From NCBI GenBank assembly GCA_013334225.1, contig JAAXXY010000022.1, forward strand, positions 1 through 46,963: 46,963 bases of DNA, read 5' to 3'. Made by a program: the position numbers and the translations under genes. The number at the start of each line of letters is the position of its first letter. The first letter of the stretch is position 1. Shown here one piece after another: positions 35,561 to 45,177 of the stretch. The notes under the pieces were generated by a model, which saw nothing but the letters and a program-made list of their open reading frames with translations, had not been told where the DNA came from and did no database searches. This DNA is from Chlorobiaceae bacterium. Its GTDB lineage: Bacteria > Bacteroidota > Chlorobiia > Chlorobiales > Chlorobiaceae.

Positions 35561-35594
35561 AAGCCTCTTGAAAAAAAGAGGCTTTTATTGTTTT
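35561..35594 (+). terminator. Rho-independent terminator after tRNA-Gly
   Basis: AAGCCTCTT and AAGAGGCTT form a nine-base stem around an A-rich loop, followed by TTATTGTTTT. It lies 20 bp past the tRNA. Confidence 0.88.
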
Positions 35595-35612
35595 AATCCT
35601 TTTTTACCACAA

Positions 35613-35649
35613 ATAAGCCGCTTCAAAATTGACTTTTGAGGCGGCTTAT
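35613..35649. repeat. Long inverted repeat (16-bp stem) downstream of tRNA-Gly
   Basis: ATAAGCCGCTTCAAAA and TTTTGAGGCGGCTTAT pair over 16 bases with one G-T position around TTGAC. No T-run follows on the plus strand. On the minus strand only a short TTT follows. It may be a repeated palindromic element or a second terminator. Confidence 0.6.
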
Positions 35650-35742
35650 GGTCATCTATCTACCAATCGGACGGTTCCCCGTCAAACCGGAGGGTGGCTG
35701 TAGACACATCTTCTGCTCAACATATGGTAATCCGGCAAAGTG

Positions 35743-36603
35743 ATGACAGACTGTAATTTTTCTTTTGACTGCCCGGGTGAAACAACAGCGATCGGCGACA
35801 CATCGGCCCTTGTCCTGCTTTGGTGCGGTCCCGAAATTTACAGAAGCAACGCCGTAAAAAACTATGCGGAAAAGCTCGACCTAAGAAAAGGAAAAGAACT
35901 TTTTAATCGCTGTAATGCCATCTGGCCTGACTATGGTTCAGTAATCAGGTACCGTAAACTCTTCATAGATGAAATATCAGAATCGATTCTCAAAACAGGC
36001 AATATCCGCCAGGTCATCATTCCGGGAGCCGGATTCGCAATGCAGGGAATTGAACTGGTCTCTCTCTTTCCGGATTTAACCGTGTTTGAACTCGATATGA
36101 ACCATATGCAGACCAAGCAAAAACTGACAGCAGGACTCCCATTTGCAGCCGGCAGCAATCTCCATTGTCTATTAGCCGACATAGAAAATTCAGACAGATG
36201 TGAAACTGTCCTAGCCGAAGCGGGATGGAAAAAAAACGAACCTACGCTTCTGATTGCTGAAGGCATTTCCTATTACGTTTCCAGGAAATCTGTCAGACGA
36301 CAATGGAAAATGCTGGCTCAAGGATCGGCAATCATTTTTGAGTACCTTGTACCGCTTTCAATGGTTTCCCCTTCAAGAAAATTCATTCCCGAAAAGGTCT
36401 TTCAGGAAATTATCTCCTATTGCCCTTCCGATACCCCGCTCACACACTGGAGCGAACAAAAGCTGAAAAACGAGCATGATGTGATCCTTGAAAGATGCTG
36501 TTCGCTGTCAGATATTGAAAGACAGTACGATCCTGAAAGGAGGCTTTTTCAGGAAAGAAAGGATGGCTGGATTGAAATCGCTTTTTTATCAAGGAAAAAC
36601 TGA
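35743..36603 (+). CDS. Leucine carboxyl methyltransferase (LCMT/PPM1)-like SAM methyltransferase
   Basis: This 286-residue protein resembles the LCMT-type class I methyltransferases. It has an N-terminal helical lid with RYRKLFIDE, SAM motif I QVIIPGAGFAMQGIEL near residue 90 and the acidic loop VFELDMN. LLIAEGISYYVSR near 170 is a family hallmark. Such enzymes in bacteria may methylate small secondary metabolites. Their true targets are mostly unknown. The ATG at 35743 is preferred to an adjacent GTG. It reads alone behind the tRNA terminator. Confidence 0.78.
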   Translation: MTDCNFSFDCPGETTAIGDTSALVLLWCGPEIYRSNAVKNYAEKLDLRKGKELFNRCNAIWPDYGSVIRYRKLFIDEISESILKTGNIRQVIIPGAGFAMQGIELVSLFPDLTVFELDMNHMQTKQKLTAGLPFAAGSNLHCLLADIENSDRCETVLAEAGWKKNEPTLLIAEGISYYVSRKSVRRQWKMLAQGSAIIFEYLVPLSMVSPSRKFIPEKVFQEIISYCPSDTPLTHWSEQKLKNEHDVILERCCSLSDIERQYDPERRLFQERKDGWIEIAFLSRKN

Positions 36604-36771
36604 ATATTTTCGTTATTATACCATGTATAATACGCGTACAAAACCATATAACAGTGAAATAGATATCATTTCGTGCCGAATAATTCAACAAATACGTAGT
36701 AAATAGGTGAATTTTTACGGCATATACGACGTTATTATAATAAAAGCAAGAGTAATCAAAAGGATAAAACC

Positions 36772-37275
36772 ATGAAAGCTCCAGCGGCTAAAGGCAAAAA
36801 GACAAGCAAACTGATGCAGAAGGAAATTGCGGAACTGAAAGCCACAATCGCAACGCAGGATATGGAGTTGACCAGAATTTCCACCGCGATCTCTGAAAAA
36901 ACGAGCAGGCTGAAGGACATCCTTCAACAGATAACAGCTCTTGATATGGATCCTGAAAAAAAGAAAAAAATGATGGATTCATGTCTGAGCATGATCGACA
37001 GCCAGACTATAGGAAAAATGCTCAATACGGAGTTGACGGAAATGGATTCAACCTTCCTGTCAAAGCTCCAGAAAAAATTTCCAAACCTGAATCAGCGTGA
37101 AATGAGAGTTTTACACCTCGTGAAGCTCAATCACGATACCAGGGATATTGCCGAGTCTATCGGTATTTCCACAAGAGGAATGGAAAGCATCCGGTACAGA
37201 CTGCATAAGAAACTTGGGCTGGAAAAGCACCAGTCGATCAAAACCTATCTTTCAGATTTCGCGATCAGCGAGTAA
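36772..37275 (+). CDS. Coiled-coil / LuxR-type HTH regulator
   Basis: In this 167-residue protein, residues 10-100 form a charged, mainly helical coiled coil. Residues 105-155 form a GerE/LuxR-type helix-turn-helix (LNQREMRVLHLVKLNHDTRDIAESIGISTRGMESIRYRLHKKLGL). The C-terminal form resembles DNA-binding domains of the TPR/Y_Y_Y regulators of Bacteroidetes and Chlorobi, here without their sensory half. It is probably a dimeric DNA-binding protein. Its target is unknown, but the RTX gene lies downstream on the same strand after a terminator. Confidence 0.8.
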   Translation: MKAPAAKGKKTSKLMQKEIAELKATIATQDMELTRISTAISEKTSRLKDILQQITALDMDPEKKKKMMDSCLSMIDSQTIGKMLNTELTEMDSTFLSKLQKKFPNLNQREMRVLHLVKLNHDTRDIAESIGISTRGMESIRYRLHKKLGLEKHQSIKTYLSDFAISE

Positions 37276-37300
37276 GACCTTTATTATCCTTCATGCAAAG

Positions 37301-37323
37301 CCCGCCTTCCGGCGGGTTTTTTT
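37301..37323 (+). terminator. Rho-independent terminator after the LuxR-type regulator gene
   Basis: CCCGCC-TTCC-GGCGGG followed by seven T residues, 25 bp past the regulator stop, is a textbook terminator. Confidence 0.95.
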
Positions 37324-37636
37324 AATTTGGCAAACTGATGTATCATTTTTCCGAAGAATGATCAGCTCCCTCCATGTCCTTAAAAATTATCAGTCTAATC
37401 CGTCATATAATACATCGCCGATACACCGTTTTCTGAAAATATTTGCTTTCAGACTGTGGGTTTTGTATCTATAAAATATAGTCAGTAATACAAGCTGCAG
37501 GTTTGATAATTTTCCCTCATCAAACCTTTTCATGTTATTTGTACGACCTGATTAACAGGCGTCAGGTATCATTGGTCGGGGTGTCTCTTATTCTGAAAGC
37601 ATTGCTGATTCTTACTAACATTATCCCTATCCAACC
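37324..37636. other. Intergenic region before the RTX gene
   Basis: About 313 bp without a gene. AT-rich sequence between 37410 and 37520 could hold the RTX promoter, but no clear boxes were found. Confidence 0.4.
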
Positions 37637-40600
37637 ATGGCTACATTTAAAGGTGATAGCAATAATAATTTGCTTAAAGGTACATCTTCGGCAGATTTGC
37701 TTGATGGTCTTGCTGGAGACGATACGCTCAACGGCGGAGCGGGTGCTGATACCCTTCTGGGGGGTAGTGGGAACGATTTTTACTATGTCGACAATACAGG
37801 CGACAAGGTATTTGAAACACAGTCGGCAACAAGCAGTACAGATGCAGGTGGAATCGACACGGTCTCCAGTTCCGTATCGTTCAGTCTGAATGCCTACAAA
37901 GGAGTACAGTTCGTTGAAAATCTGGTATTGACCGGTTCAGCCAACATTAATGGCACAGGAAATAGCCTTGACAATTTCCTGACCGGCAACAGCGGCATCA
38001 ATATGCTTGACGGAGGAGCGGGAAACGACACGCTCAAGGGCATGGGCGGCAATGACAATCTTGTCGGCGGTATCGGTAATGATTACCTCGATGGCGGAGA
38101 TGGCAACGACAATCTGAATGGCAGTGACGGCAATGACAGCTTTTATGGCGGCGCGGGTAATGATTACCTCGATGGCGGCGCGGGTGAAGACAAAATGTAT
38201 GGCGATGCAGGAAAAGATGTATTGGACGGCGGTGACGGCAATGATTACCTCAATGGCGGCGCTGATGTTGATACTCTTTTTGGCCGCGCAGGAAACGACA
38301 CACTGGATGGCAGTACCGGCGGAGACAATCTTTTAGGCGGGGAAGGAAATGACAGCCTTTATGGCAGCCTTGATAATGATTCACTTGTCGGGGGCCTCGG
38401 CATCGATACCCTGGATGGAGGGGATGGCAGCGATACTGCGTCTTACGACGATAAAACTGTAGCGGTAAGTGTCATGCTGGCAGGAGCTTTTTATGCCGAT
38501 GTCAAGGTTGGAGACGTCAATGAAGACAAAATCATAAATGTTGAAAATCTGGTCGGCGGATCCGGGGCGGATTCTTTTACCGGTGATTTGCTGGATAATA
38601 CCCTCTATGGAGCTTCAGGGAACGATACACTTATTGGCGGAGCAGGCAATGACAATCTCGTAGGCGGAGATGGCTATGATTCGCTCGATGGCGGAATCGG
38701 AAGCGATACTGCATATTATTCTGATAAAACATCAGCTGTCAGTGTTGCATTGGCTGGGTCAACATTTGAAGATGTGAATGTCGGAGGTGTCAATGAAGAC
38801 AGAATCGCAAATGTTGAAAATCTGGTCGGTGGTTCGGGAGCCGATTCTTTTACCGGAGATGGGCTGGACAATATCTTCTATGGCGGCCTGGGAAATGATA
38901 CCCTCAATGGTGGCGGCGGAAGCGATACCGCAAATTACTCCGATAAAACTTCGGCTGTCAGTGTTTCACTTAACGGACCAAATTTCGTCTCCGTCAGTGT
39001 CGGAGATATCGCTGAAGACAGTATCGCAAATATTGAAAATCTGGTTGGCGGGCCCGGCAATGACACTCTTAACGGTGACTGGCTTGACAACACACTGAAT
39101 GGTGGTTCCGGTAACGACAGCCTTGCAGGAGCTGCCGGCAAGGATTATCTCATAGGTGGAGATGGTAATGATACTTTTGCAGGAGGAGACGGCACTGATA
39201 CCCTTGATGGCGGAGCCGGGCTGGATACTGCAAGCTATGCCGATAAGGCATCGGCGGTGAACGTCACACTGAACGGGCCAACCCCGGTTAATGTCTTCGT
39301 CGGGGGAACACTGGAAGACTCGATCCTGAATATAGAGTTCATTATCGGCGGTTCGGGTGATGACTCTCTTACCGGCGATACGTCAAGCAATATGTTGATC
39401 GGCGGCTCTGGTAACGACAGCCTTGTCGGTGCAGCCGGAGGTGATTACCTTGCCGGAGGTGACGGCAACGACACGTTCATTGGAGGAGACGGAAGCGACA
39501 GCATTGACGGTGGAACCTGTGCAGATACAGCAAGCTATGCCGAAAAAACTTCGTCAGTTGTTCTAACACTTTCCGGCTCTGTACTTGCAGATGTCAAGGT
39601 CGGGGGCGTCAATGAAGACAAGCTTGTAAATGTTGAAAATATTATCGGTGGATCCGGTGCTGATTCCCTGACCGGAGACTCGTCGAATAATCTTTTAATG
39701 GGCGGAACTGGAAACGACACTCTTGCCGGCGGTGCTGGTGCTGACACGCTCGATGGCGGCGATGGTACCGATACCGCAAGCTATGCCGAGAAAACATCGG
39801 CAGTGAACGTTACGCTGAACGGATCAGCAGCAGCAAATGTCAGCGTTGGAGCAGCCAGTGAAGACTGGATCGTTAATATTGAAAATCTTGTTGGCGGGTC
39901 CGGTGATGATCTCCTCACCGGTGATACATTAGCCAACAAATTCAGCAGCGGATCAGGGAACGACACCCTGGCTGGGGGTGGTGACAAGGATACCCTCGAT
40001 GGCGGAGCCGGTTCGGATACTGCAAGCTATACCGATAAAACTTCGGCAGTTAGCGTTACTCTGAACGGTTCAAACGCAGTTAATGTCAAGGTTGGAGGAG
40101 CAGATGAAGACTCGATTGTCAATATTGAAAATATTATCGGCGGGTCCGGTGATGACACTCTTACCGGTGACTCGTCAGCCAATATATTCACCGGTGGAAG
40201 CGGCTCAGATAGCATCAATGGCGGTGCTGGTTCAGATACAGCAAGCTATTCCGATAAATCTTCGGCAGTTAGCGTTACTCTGAACGGTTCAAACGCAGTT
40301 AATGTCAAGGTTGGAGGAGCAGATGAAGACTGGATCGCTAATATTGAAAATCTTGTCGGGGGCTCAGGTGAAGACTTTTTTACCGGAGATATATATGCTA
40401 ATACGTTCAGTGGCGGTACTGGTAATGACACCCTGGACGGAGGTGCAGGCAAGGATACCCTTTTGGGAGGTGATGGCAGCGACAGCCTGATTGGAGGAAA
40501 CGACAATGATGTTCTGATTGGCGGTACAGGAACAGATATACTTGCCGGAGGTTCGGGTAGCGATAAATTTATATTCGCTTCTGAATCGGACACCGGAACC

Positions 40601-40867
40601 ACACTTGTCAATTCGGATCAAATCACTGACTTCACCTCGGGTGTTGACAAACTTGATCTTTCCGGAATCGATGCAAACACGGGTACTACCGGAGATCAGA
40701 TGTTTACAAGCTTTACGAGCGGAACTTCTAATACGTTCAGTGCCGCCGGTCAGCTCTGGTTTGATACAACAAATAACATCCTGTATGGCAACACGGATTC
40801 TGACGGCGATGCCGAGTTTGCCATCAGGATTACGGGGACCGTATTAAAGACAGATATAATCTTGTAA
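37637..40867 (+). CDS. RTX (hemolysin-type calcium-binding) repeat protein, putative type I-secreted
   Basis: This 1076-residue, very acidic protein has no signal peptide. It carries dozens of GGxGxDxLx nonapeptides, for example GGAGNDTLKGMGGND, which form Ca2+-binding parallel beta-rolls. From about residue 265 to 900 they are broken up by eight copies of a spacer unit. Each begins DTA(S/Y/N)Y-x-(D/E)K-(T/A/S)-(S/V)-(A/S)-V, continues with VSVTLNGS...VxVGGxxED, and ends IENxxGGSGxDxxTGD. The C-terminus, with DQITDFTSGVDKLDLSGIDA, is like the M10/serralysin-type secretion region, so export by a type I system is likely. No transporter genes are nearby. No enzymatic domain was recognised, so a surface-layer, adhesive or calcium-binding role is more likely than a toxin. 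Confidence 0.9.
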   Translation: MATFKGDSNNNLLKGTSSADLLDGLAGDDTLNGGAGADTLLGGSGNDFYYVDNTGDKVFETQSATSSTDAGGIDTVSSSVSFSLNAYKGVQFVENLVLTGSANINGTGNSLDNFLTGNSGINMLDGGAGNDTLKGMGGNDNLVGGIGNDYLDGGDGNDNLNGSDGNDSFYGGAGNDYLDGGAGEDKMYGDAGKDVLDGGDGNDYLNGGADVDTLFGRAGNDTLDGSTGGDNLLGGEGNDSLYGSLDNDSLVGGLGIDTLDGGDGSDTASYDDKTVAVSVMLAGAFYADVKVGDVNEDKIINVENLVGGSGADSFTGDLLDNTLYGASGNDTLIGGAGNDNLVGGDGYDSLDGGIGSDTAYYSDKTSAVSVALAGSTFEDVNVGGVNEDRIANVENLVGGSGADSFTGDGLDNIFYGGLGNDTLNGGGGSDTANYSDKTSAVSVSLNGPNFVSVSVGDIAEDSIANIENLVGGPGNDTLNGDWLDNTLNGGSGNDSLAGAAGKDYLIGGDGNDTFAGGDGTDTLDGGAGLDTASYADKASAVNVTLNGPTPVNVFVGGTLEDSILNIEFIIGGSGDDSLTGDTSSNMLIGGSGNDSLVGAAGGDYLAGGDGNDTFIGGDGSDSIDGGTCADTASYAEKTSSVVLTLSGSVLADVKVGGVNEDKLVNVENIIGGSGADSLTGDSSNNLLMGGTGNDTLAGGAGADTLDGGDGTDTASYAEKTSAVNVTLNGSAAANVSVGAASEDWIVNIENLVGGSGDDLLTGDTLANKFSSGSGNDTLAGGGDKDTLDGGAGSDTASYTDKTSAVSVTLNGSNAVNVKVGGADEDSIVNIENIIGGSGDDTLTGDSSANIFTGGSGSDSINGGAGSDTASYSDKSSAVSVTLNGSNAVNVKVGGADEDWIANIENLVGGSGEDFFTGDIYANTFSGGTGNDTLDGGAGKDTLLGGDGSDSLIGGNDNDVLIGGTGTDILAGGSGSDKFIFASESDTGTTLVNSDQITDFTSGVDKLDLSGIDANTGTTGDQMFTSFTSGTSNTFSAAGQLWFDTTNNILYGNTDSDGDAEFAIRITGTVLKTDIIL
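40041..40331 (+). repeat. 72-bp direct repeat within the RTX gene (40041-40112 and 40260-40331)
   Basis: Two 72-base segments, both starting CTTCGGCAGT and ending GATGAAGACT, are identical and lie 219 bp apart. This matches the length of one spacer unit and shows that the last two units were copied recently. Other units are more diverged. Confidence 0.92.
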
Positions 40868-40925
40868 AGGTCCCGTCAAAGCAGAAATGCATTTTAATGC
40901 CTGACTGGTCAGTAAAAGGAAAATT

Positions 40926-40959
40926 ACGAGCTCGTTTCTTCAGCATGAAACGGGCTCGT
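40926..40959. terminator. Probable bidirectional terminator between the RTX gene and the glycosyltransferase
   Basis: ACGAGCTCGTTTC and GAAACGGGCTCGT pair over 13 bases (one T-G) around TTCAGCAT. On the minus strand AATTTTCC follows; on the plus strand only TGTCATT. It lies between two convergent genes, about 60 bp past each stop. Confidence 0.65.
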
Positions 40960-41012
40960 TGTCATTACGGCAATTTTGAAACTGAAGCTGCTACACTTGT
41001 CCAACATATTTT

Positions 41013-41753
41013 TCAGCTGAAAATCCTGAATTCAGCCAGATGCCATTTCTGCATACGGTATGCTATCGATGTCCATACTACCCCGAACCCGTAGATCAAG
41101 CTCTGACGGATATTGATCGATGAAGCGTCTTTGAAATACTTGGTTGGACAGGTTATTTCAGCAATTTCGTAACCGGCATAAAATATCTGGGCAACCATCT
41201 GGTTATCAAACACAAAGTTGTCAGAACAGGTATTGTAATTTACCGAGTGAAGGACCTTTCCAGAAAAAGCTCTGTATCCGGTATGATATTCAGACAGCTT
41301 CTGGTTTAGTACAAAATTCTGGAACAAGGTAAGAACACGGTTGGCAATGTATTTATAAATTGGCATCCCTCCTTTCAGCGCTCCTTTGCCTAAAATGCGC
41401 GAACCGAAAACAACTTCATATGTCTCGTTGGCAATCAGATGGCACATCGGCAGGATCAACTTCGGAGTATACTGATAATCAGGATGCAACATGACTACAA
41501 TATCTGAACCGAGCTCAAGAGCTTTGTTGTAGCAGGTTTTCTGGTTTCCGCCGTAGCCTTTGTTGTTGTCGTGCTTGATAACATGCTTTATGCCTATTTT
41601 GTTAGCGAGCTCAACCGTAGCGTCATAACTGCAATCATCGACAAGAATCACGTGGTCAACAATTTCAAATGGAATATCGTTATATGTTTTTTCAAGTGTC
41701 TTTTCTGCATTATAAGCCGGCAATACGACTGTTACGATTTTATTATTGACCAT
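41013..41753 (-). CDS. Family 2 glycosyltransferase, dolichol-phosphate-mannose synthase-like
   Basis: This 246-residue GT-A enzyme has VVLPAYNAEKTLEKT, VILVDDCSYDATVELA, NKGYGGNQKTCYNKAL and VVMLHPDYQY, the metal motif. VVFGSRILGKG and GYRAFSGKV follow. This is the DPM1-like pattern for making a polyprenyl-phosphate sugar. No membrane helices are seen. The gene overlaps the last 11 bases of the ArnT-like gene, so the pair probably works together: this enzyme would make the lipid-linked sugar that the ArnT-like protein transfers. Confidence 0.9.
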   Translation of the reverse strand: MVNNKIVTVVLPAYNAEKTLEKTYNDIPFEIVDHVILVDDCSYDATVELANKIGIKHVIKHDNNKGYGGNQKTCYNKALELGSDIVVMLHPDYQYTPKLILPMCHLIANETYEVVFGSRILGKGALKGGMPIYKYIANRVLTLFQNFVLNQKLSEYHTGYRAFSGKVLHSVNYNTCSDNFVFDNQMVAQIFYAGYEIAEITCPTKYFKDASSINIRQSLIYGFGVVWTSIAYRMQKWHLAEFRIFS

Positions 41754-43401
41754 TTATTTTTTCAGGAATTCGGATGCAGAAAACAAATCCGTTTCGTTCG
41801 TAAATAACATTCCATTTCGGGTTTTTTGATAGCAAATCTTTTTTATCATTTGCTTTCATTACGATATATAAAGGTTTGTCAAGGTTTTCCTGCGATAACC
41901 TGTCATAGTCTTTCGGATTAGCATGTAAAACAGGTGGTTTTTGAAAATAAAAGAGATTCGCATAGCTTTTAAATCCGGCCCTTTCAACGTAACAATCCTT
42001 TCCTTTGAGGCTTTTATAAAAATCAATAACGGCGCGTTGCGAATAAGCTTCTATACGGGGAAGCAGCATCTTCATTGAAAAAAAGATAAAAAGCAAGGTA
42101 AAAAGGAACATAATGCCAAAACCATTGGTATATAACTTTTTACGCGCATAATACAGGCAACCAAACACTCCGGCAGGCAATAAAACAGAAGGAAACCACT
42201 CCCATCCGCTCCAGTTTACAACAGCCTGCAAATTTCCCTTCACGAATTCATCTTGAATCCAATTGTGCTGCAAAAGATATATTTTAATAATATCAATCTG
42301 TGAGACGGCAAAGGCAAGAATTGTATAAAAAATTGAAACCACCACTAAAGAGTAACGGGCAGATGCTTTAAAAGATATTTCCTGATTCGATATATAGTAT
42401 ACGGCCCATGCTGCAAGATATGTTATCGGGAAATAGCACATGGATGAATAATGTATAATTTTGGTACTCACTACAGTAAATAAAATCAGTACAATCCAGA
42501 ACAATATTACCATCCATAACTTGAAATCTTTCTGTAAAGCAGTTTCACCTGAAACTTTTTGACCCGACAAAAGGGCCAGTATCGAAGCAGGAAAAACACC
42601 CAGATACAGAACGATAAAATGATAGAACAGAAAGCCGCCGTGATCGGCCCCTTGTGTGCGAAAAAGATCGATCTGGTAGGTAATGAAGTCTTTTAATACT
42701 GAATAATTTCCATTTATCAGCAGAAGAATAAACCAGATACCACCAACAAGACTCAAAACAAGAATAAAAACGGTTATGTGATACCATTTCACAGGAAATC
42801 TGAACCTGTGAATCAGCAGATAAACTCCGGCAGTAAGAGCTAAAAGAAGGATGGCAACAGGGCCTTTGGTCATCACACCCAGGCCGGATGCTGCAGCTGA
42901 TAAAATAATGAACTTCCATGCCTCAGTATTATTTTTTCGATGCTGAAAACGTATCAGAAAATAAATACTTAAAAAAATAAATAAATTAAACCATGGATCG
43001 ATAATACCGAACTTGAAATAGAAAAACGGCAAAATAGAGCCGATATAAGCCATCACCCATAAGAAACCGAATTTTTCATTGTATAGCTTACAACCAATTG
43101 AATAAATAATCAATAATGTTATAATTCCACATATAGCATTCGGCAACCGTGCCGCAAATTCGTTCACACCGAAAACATGCATTGAAAATGCCTGAAACCA
43201 AATAAACAATGGCGGCTTTTCCCAGAAAGGCAGGTAATTTATTCTGACAGTTGTATAATCTCCCGTTGTCAGCATTTCACGGGCAGATTCGGCAAAATTA
43301 ATTTCATCCCAATCGAAGAGATGAACCTCCCCAAGAAAAGGAATAAAAGCAAGCGATCCCAGCAGGAATATCAATAAAGGATATGCGAAGCGTTTATCCA
43401 T
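41743..43401 (-). CDS. ArnT/PMT-like membrane glycosyltransferase
   Basis: This 552-residue polytopic protein has an N-terminal helix, then the periplasmic loop HLFDWDEINFAESAREML, which carries the Asp-Glu catalytic motif. LPFWEKPPLFIWF and NEFAARLPNAI follow, all hallmarks of the ArnT/PMT (GT39/83) family that uses polyprenyl-phosphate sugars. About eleven hydrophobic segments and a C-terminal soluble domain (about 440-552) are visible. Possible acceptors are lipid A, a protein or a surface glycan. It is translationally overlapped with the GT2 gene. Confidence 0.9.
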   Translation of the reverse strand: MDKRFAYPLLIFLLGSLAFIPFLGEVHLFDWDEINFAESAREMLTTGDYTTVRINYLPFWEKPPLFIWFQAFSMHVFGVNEFAARLPNAICGIITLLIIYSIGCKLYNEKFGFLWVMAYIGSILPFFYFKFGIIDPWFNLFIFLSIYFLIRFQHRKNNTEAWKFIILSAAASGLGVMTKGPVAILLLALTAGVYLLIHRFRFPVKWYHITVFILVLSLVGGIWFILLLINGNYSVLKDFITYQIDLFRTQGADHGGFLFYHFIVLYLGVFPASILALLSGQKVSGETALQKDFKLWMVILFWIVLILFTVVSTKIIHYSSMCYFPITYLAAWAVYYISNQEISFKASARYSLVVVSIFYTILAFAVSQIDIIKIYLLQHNWIQDEFVKGNLQAVVNWSGWEWFPSVLLPAGVFGCLYYARKKLYTNGFGIMFLFTLLFIFFSMKMLLPRIEAYSQRAVIDFYKSLKGKDCYVERAGFKSYANLFYFQKPPVLHANPKDYDRLSQENLDKPLYIVMKANDKKDLLSKNPKWNVIYERNGFVFCIRIPEKINGQ

Positions 43402-43932
43402 AAACAGATCAGAATATTATTAAAACCACAGGATAACGGATATATCCATTCCGTTTTCCTTATTTCATTAAATTTCATTTATTATGTCAGGCACGATACT
43501 CACTGTTTAACCTTGCACTGCAAGCACTTTAACCAAAACGTGAAAACCAGCATGTTCTATATCAGAACGTTCTCACGCAGATTTTGGCGTAATTATTGCG
43601 CAATTTGTTCAAGGACGTTTGTATCCGAATGAGCAGTTATGGTTTATACCGCATTCAACACATGAATTGCCTGCATCGTGATTTGAAAAGAATCCCCTAA
43701 GGTAATGAAAGATAAGGTAAACATTGCATCATCCTACCTGAAAAGGTACAAAAATTCGGCTTTCCTGTTTGAAAAATGCAAGACTGCCATACGGTCAGAT
43801 TGCAATATTCAATACTACGGCAAGCATCAAGACCAGAATAAACTTGAATTTCCGGGACTTTCCTCATCTTGCACTTGATTTGCCGCTCTCACATGAAGAT
43901 GTGGGCGACAAAATAAACTTCAGGCAGGAAGC
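43402..43932. other. Intergenic region without a convincing gene
   Basis: About 530 bp upstream of the ArnT-like gene start. Short open frames are present but lack recognisable motifs. The segment just ahead of the gene is AT-rich and probably includes its promoter. Confidence 0.5.
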
Positions 43933-44157
43933 ATGTCCAGGGAAAAAATTATCATTGGGTATGATACTACAGGCAGGAACAAGTGGCATATCGAAATTGT
44001 GAGGCGCAATAACGATGGAAAATATTGCCGTATCATGGACAGTGATGACGCTGATTTCCCTTTTGATGTCAGAAATTTCGGACCGTTTGATGAAGACATC
44101 CTGATTATGCAGCTCAAGGATGCCTATCCCGTCGCCGAACTTGGCATGAAATGGTGA
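43933..44157 (+). CDS. Small protein of unknown function
   Basis: This 74-residue protein is predicted to be beta-rich, with KIIIGYDTTGRNKWHIEIVRR and an acidic middle (DSDDADFPFDVRNFG). No family is recognised. AGGCAGGA precedes the ATG, supporting translation. It is about 230 bp before the DUF169 gene. Confidence 0.55.
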   Translation: MSREKIIIGYDTTGRNKWHIEIVRRNNDGKYCRIMDSDDADFPFDVRNFGPFDEDILIMQLKDAYPVAELGMKW

Positions 44158-44384
44158 AAATAAAATATAGCCCGAGTATGCGTGATTAAAATATCAGGGG
44201 CGTCAAGCCAAAAATGGGGCAACAGAGATGATGATTCCACAAATTTGCAAACCGTCATCACGGAGTTGAAACCGTTGACTCTGCATGCAGCTGCCGTTTT
44301 TTCCCTGATGTTCATGAGTTTTAGTATACTGCATGAAAATCCGGATTTCCGGTAAATAACTTCGTAACCATCCCGTTACACGTC

Positions 44385-45125
44385 ATGACTCCAGAACAGT
44401 TGTCCCGGACACTATTTCAAAGCGAAGAACTTGCCTACCATCCGATAGCGGTCAAATTTATCACTTCACTCAGCGGCATACCCGAAGGAGTAAAAAAATT
44501 CGGAGCTTCTTCGGGAGAAAGCAATCCGAAATCGTTTCTCTGCGCCATGTGGGGCGACTGTCTCAGGGGAGCCGGACCTTTCTATACGACAAAGAGTCAG
44601 CAGGTGTGCGGTGGCGGGACCATATCGGCAGGTTTCGGAAGCCTTCTGCCCCTCGAAGTCGCGGAGAAATTCATGATCGGCGACGGGAAACTCTTCGGAA
44701 ACATGGATGCACTCCGATGCTCACTTGCATCGACCTTGCCATTCAGAGACGGTGAGTTCGATGCACAGATCGTCGGTCCGCTTGCTGTCATGAACGAAGA
44801 CACCTTGCGTCCGGATGTGGTGCTGATCGTCTGCAAGCCTTTCCAGGGGCAGCATATCATGAGAGCGTATGGTTTCGACACCGGTGAACTGGTCCACGGC
44901 ATAGCCGGAGGGTCTACCTGCGAGATGGTTTCGAGCTATGTAGTCAAAACCGGAAATCCGACCTTCACGCTTGGTGATACCGGCGGCAATGCCGGCCTCG
45001 CTCTCGCACCGGACGAACTTATTGTTGCTTTTCCTTATGAAAAACTCGAAACAGCCGTCAGAAACCTGCCCCGGATATGCCGGACATCGAGCATGCACAA
45101 GCATAAGGTCTATCATGAACACTGA
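44385..45125 (+). CDS. DUF169 family protein
   Basis: This 246-residue protein fits the DUF169 (PF02596) pattern. It has an N-terminal HPIAVKF segment, a CAMWGDCLRGAGPFYTTKSQ stretch with conserved Cys and a central PLAVM. RPDVVLIVCKPFQGQHIM follows, and a GGxSTCEM region lies near residue 185. Family members are common in anaerobes and archaea, with no proven role; a metal or tetrapyrrole link has been suggested only by gene context. Ten conserved-looking Cys or His residues are present. It is followed at 52 bp by the methyltransferase. Confidence 0.8.
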   Translation: MTPEQLSRTLFQSEELAYHPIAVKFITSLSGIPEGVKKFGASSGESNPKSFLCAMWGDCLRGAGPFYTTKSQQVCGGGTISAGFGSLLPLEVAEKFMIGDGKLFGNMDALRCSLASTLPFRDGEFDAQIVGPLAVMNEDTLRPDVVLIVCKPFQGQHIMRAYGFDTGELVHGIAGGSTCEMVSSYVVKTGNPTFTLGDTGGNAGLALAPDELIVAFPYEKLETAVRNLPRICRTSSMHKHKVYHEH

Positions 45126-45177
45126 CGGGGTTATAGAAAATTTTACCTTTGAGGAACATATCTTGCACTGAACCGCC

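Noticed and set aside
37637..40867. Possible CRISPR-like regular repeats
   Set aside because: The periodicity is codon-based and lies inside one long reading frame encoding RTX nonapeptides. There are no constant repeats with variable spacers.
43769..44002. 77-codon plus-strand frame overlapping the small gene at 43933
   Set aside because: It overlaps the better-supported frame with a ribosome-binding site, and its composition looks random.
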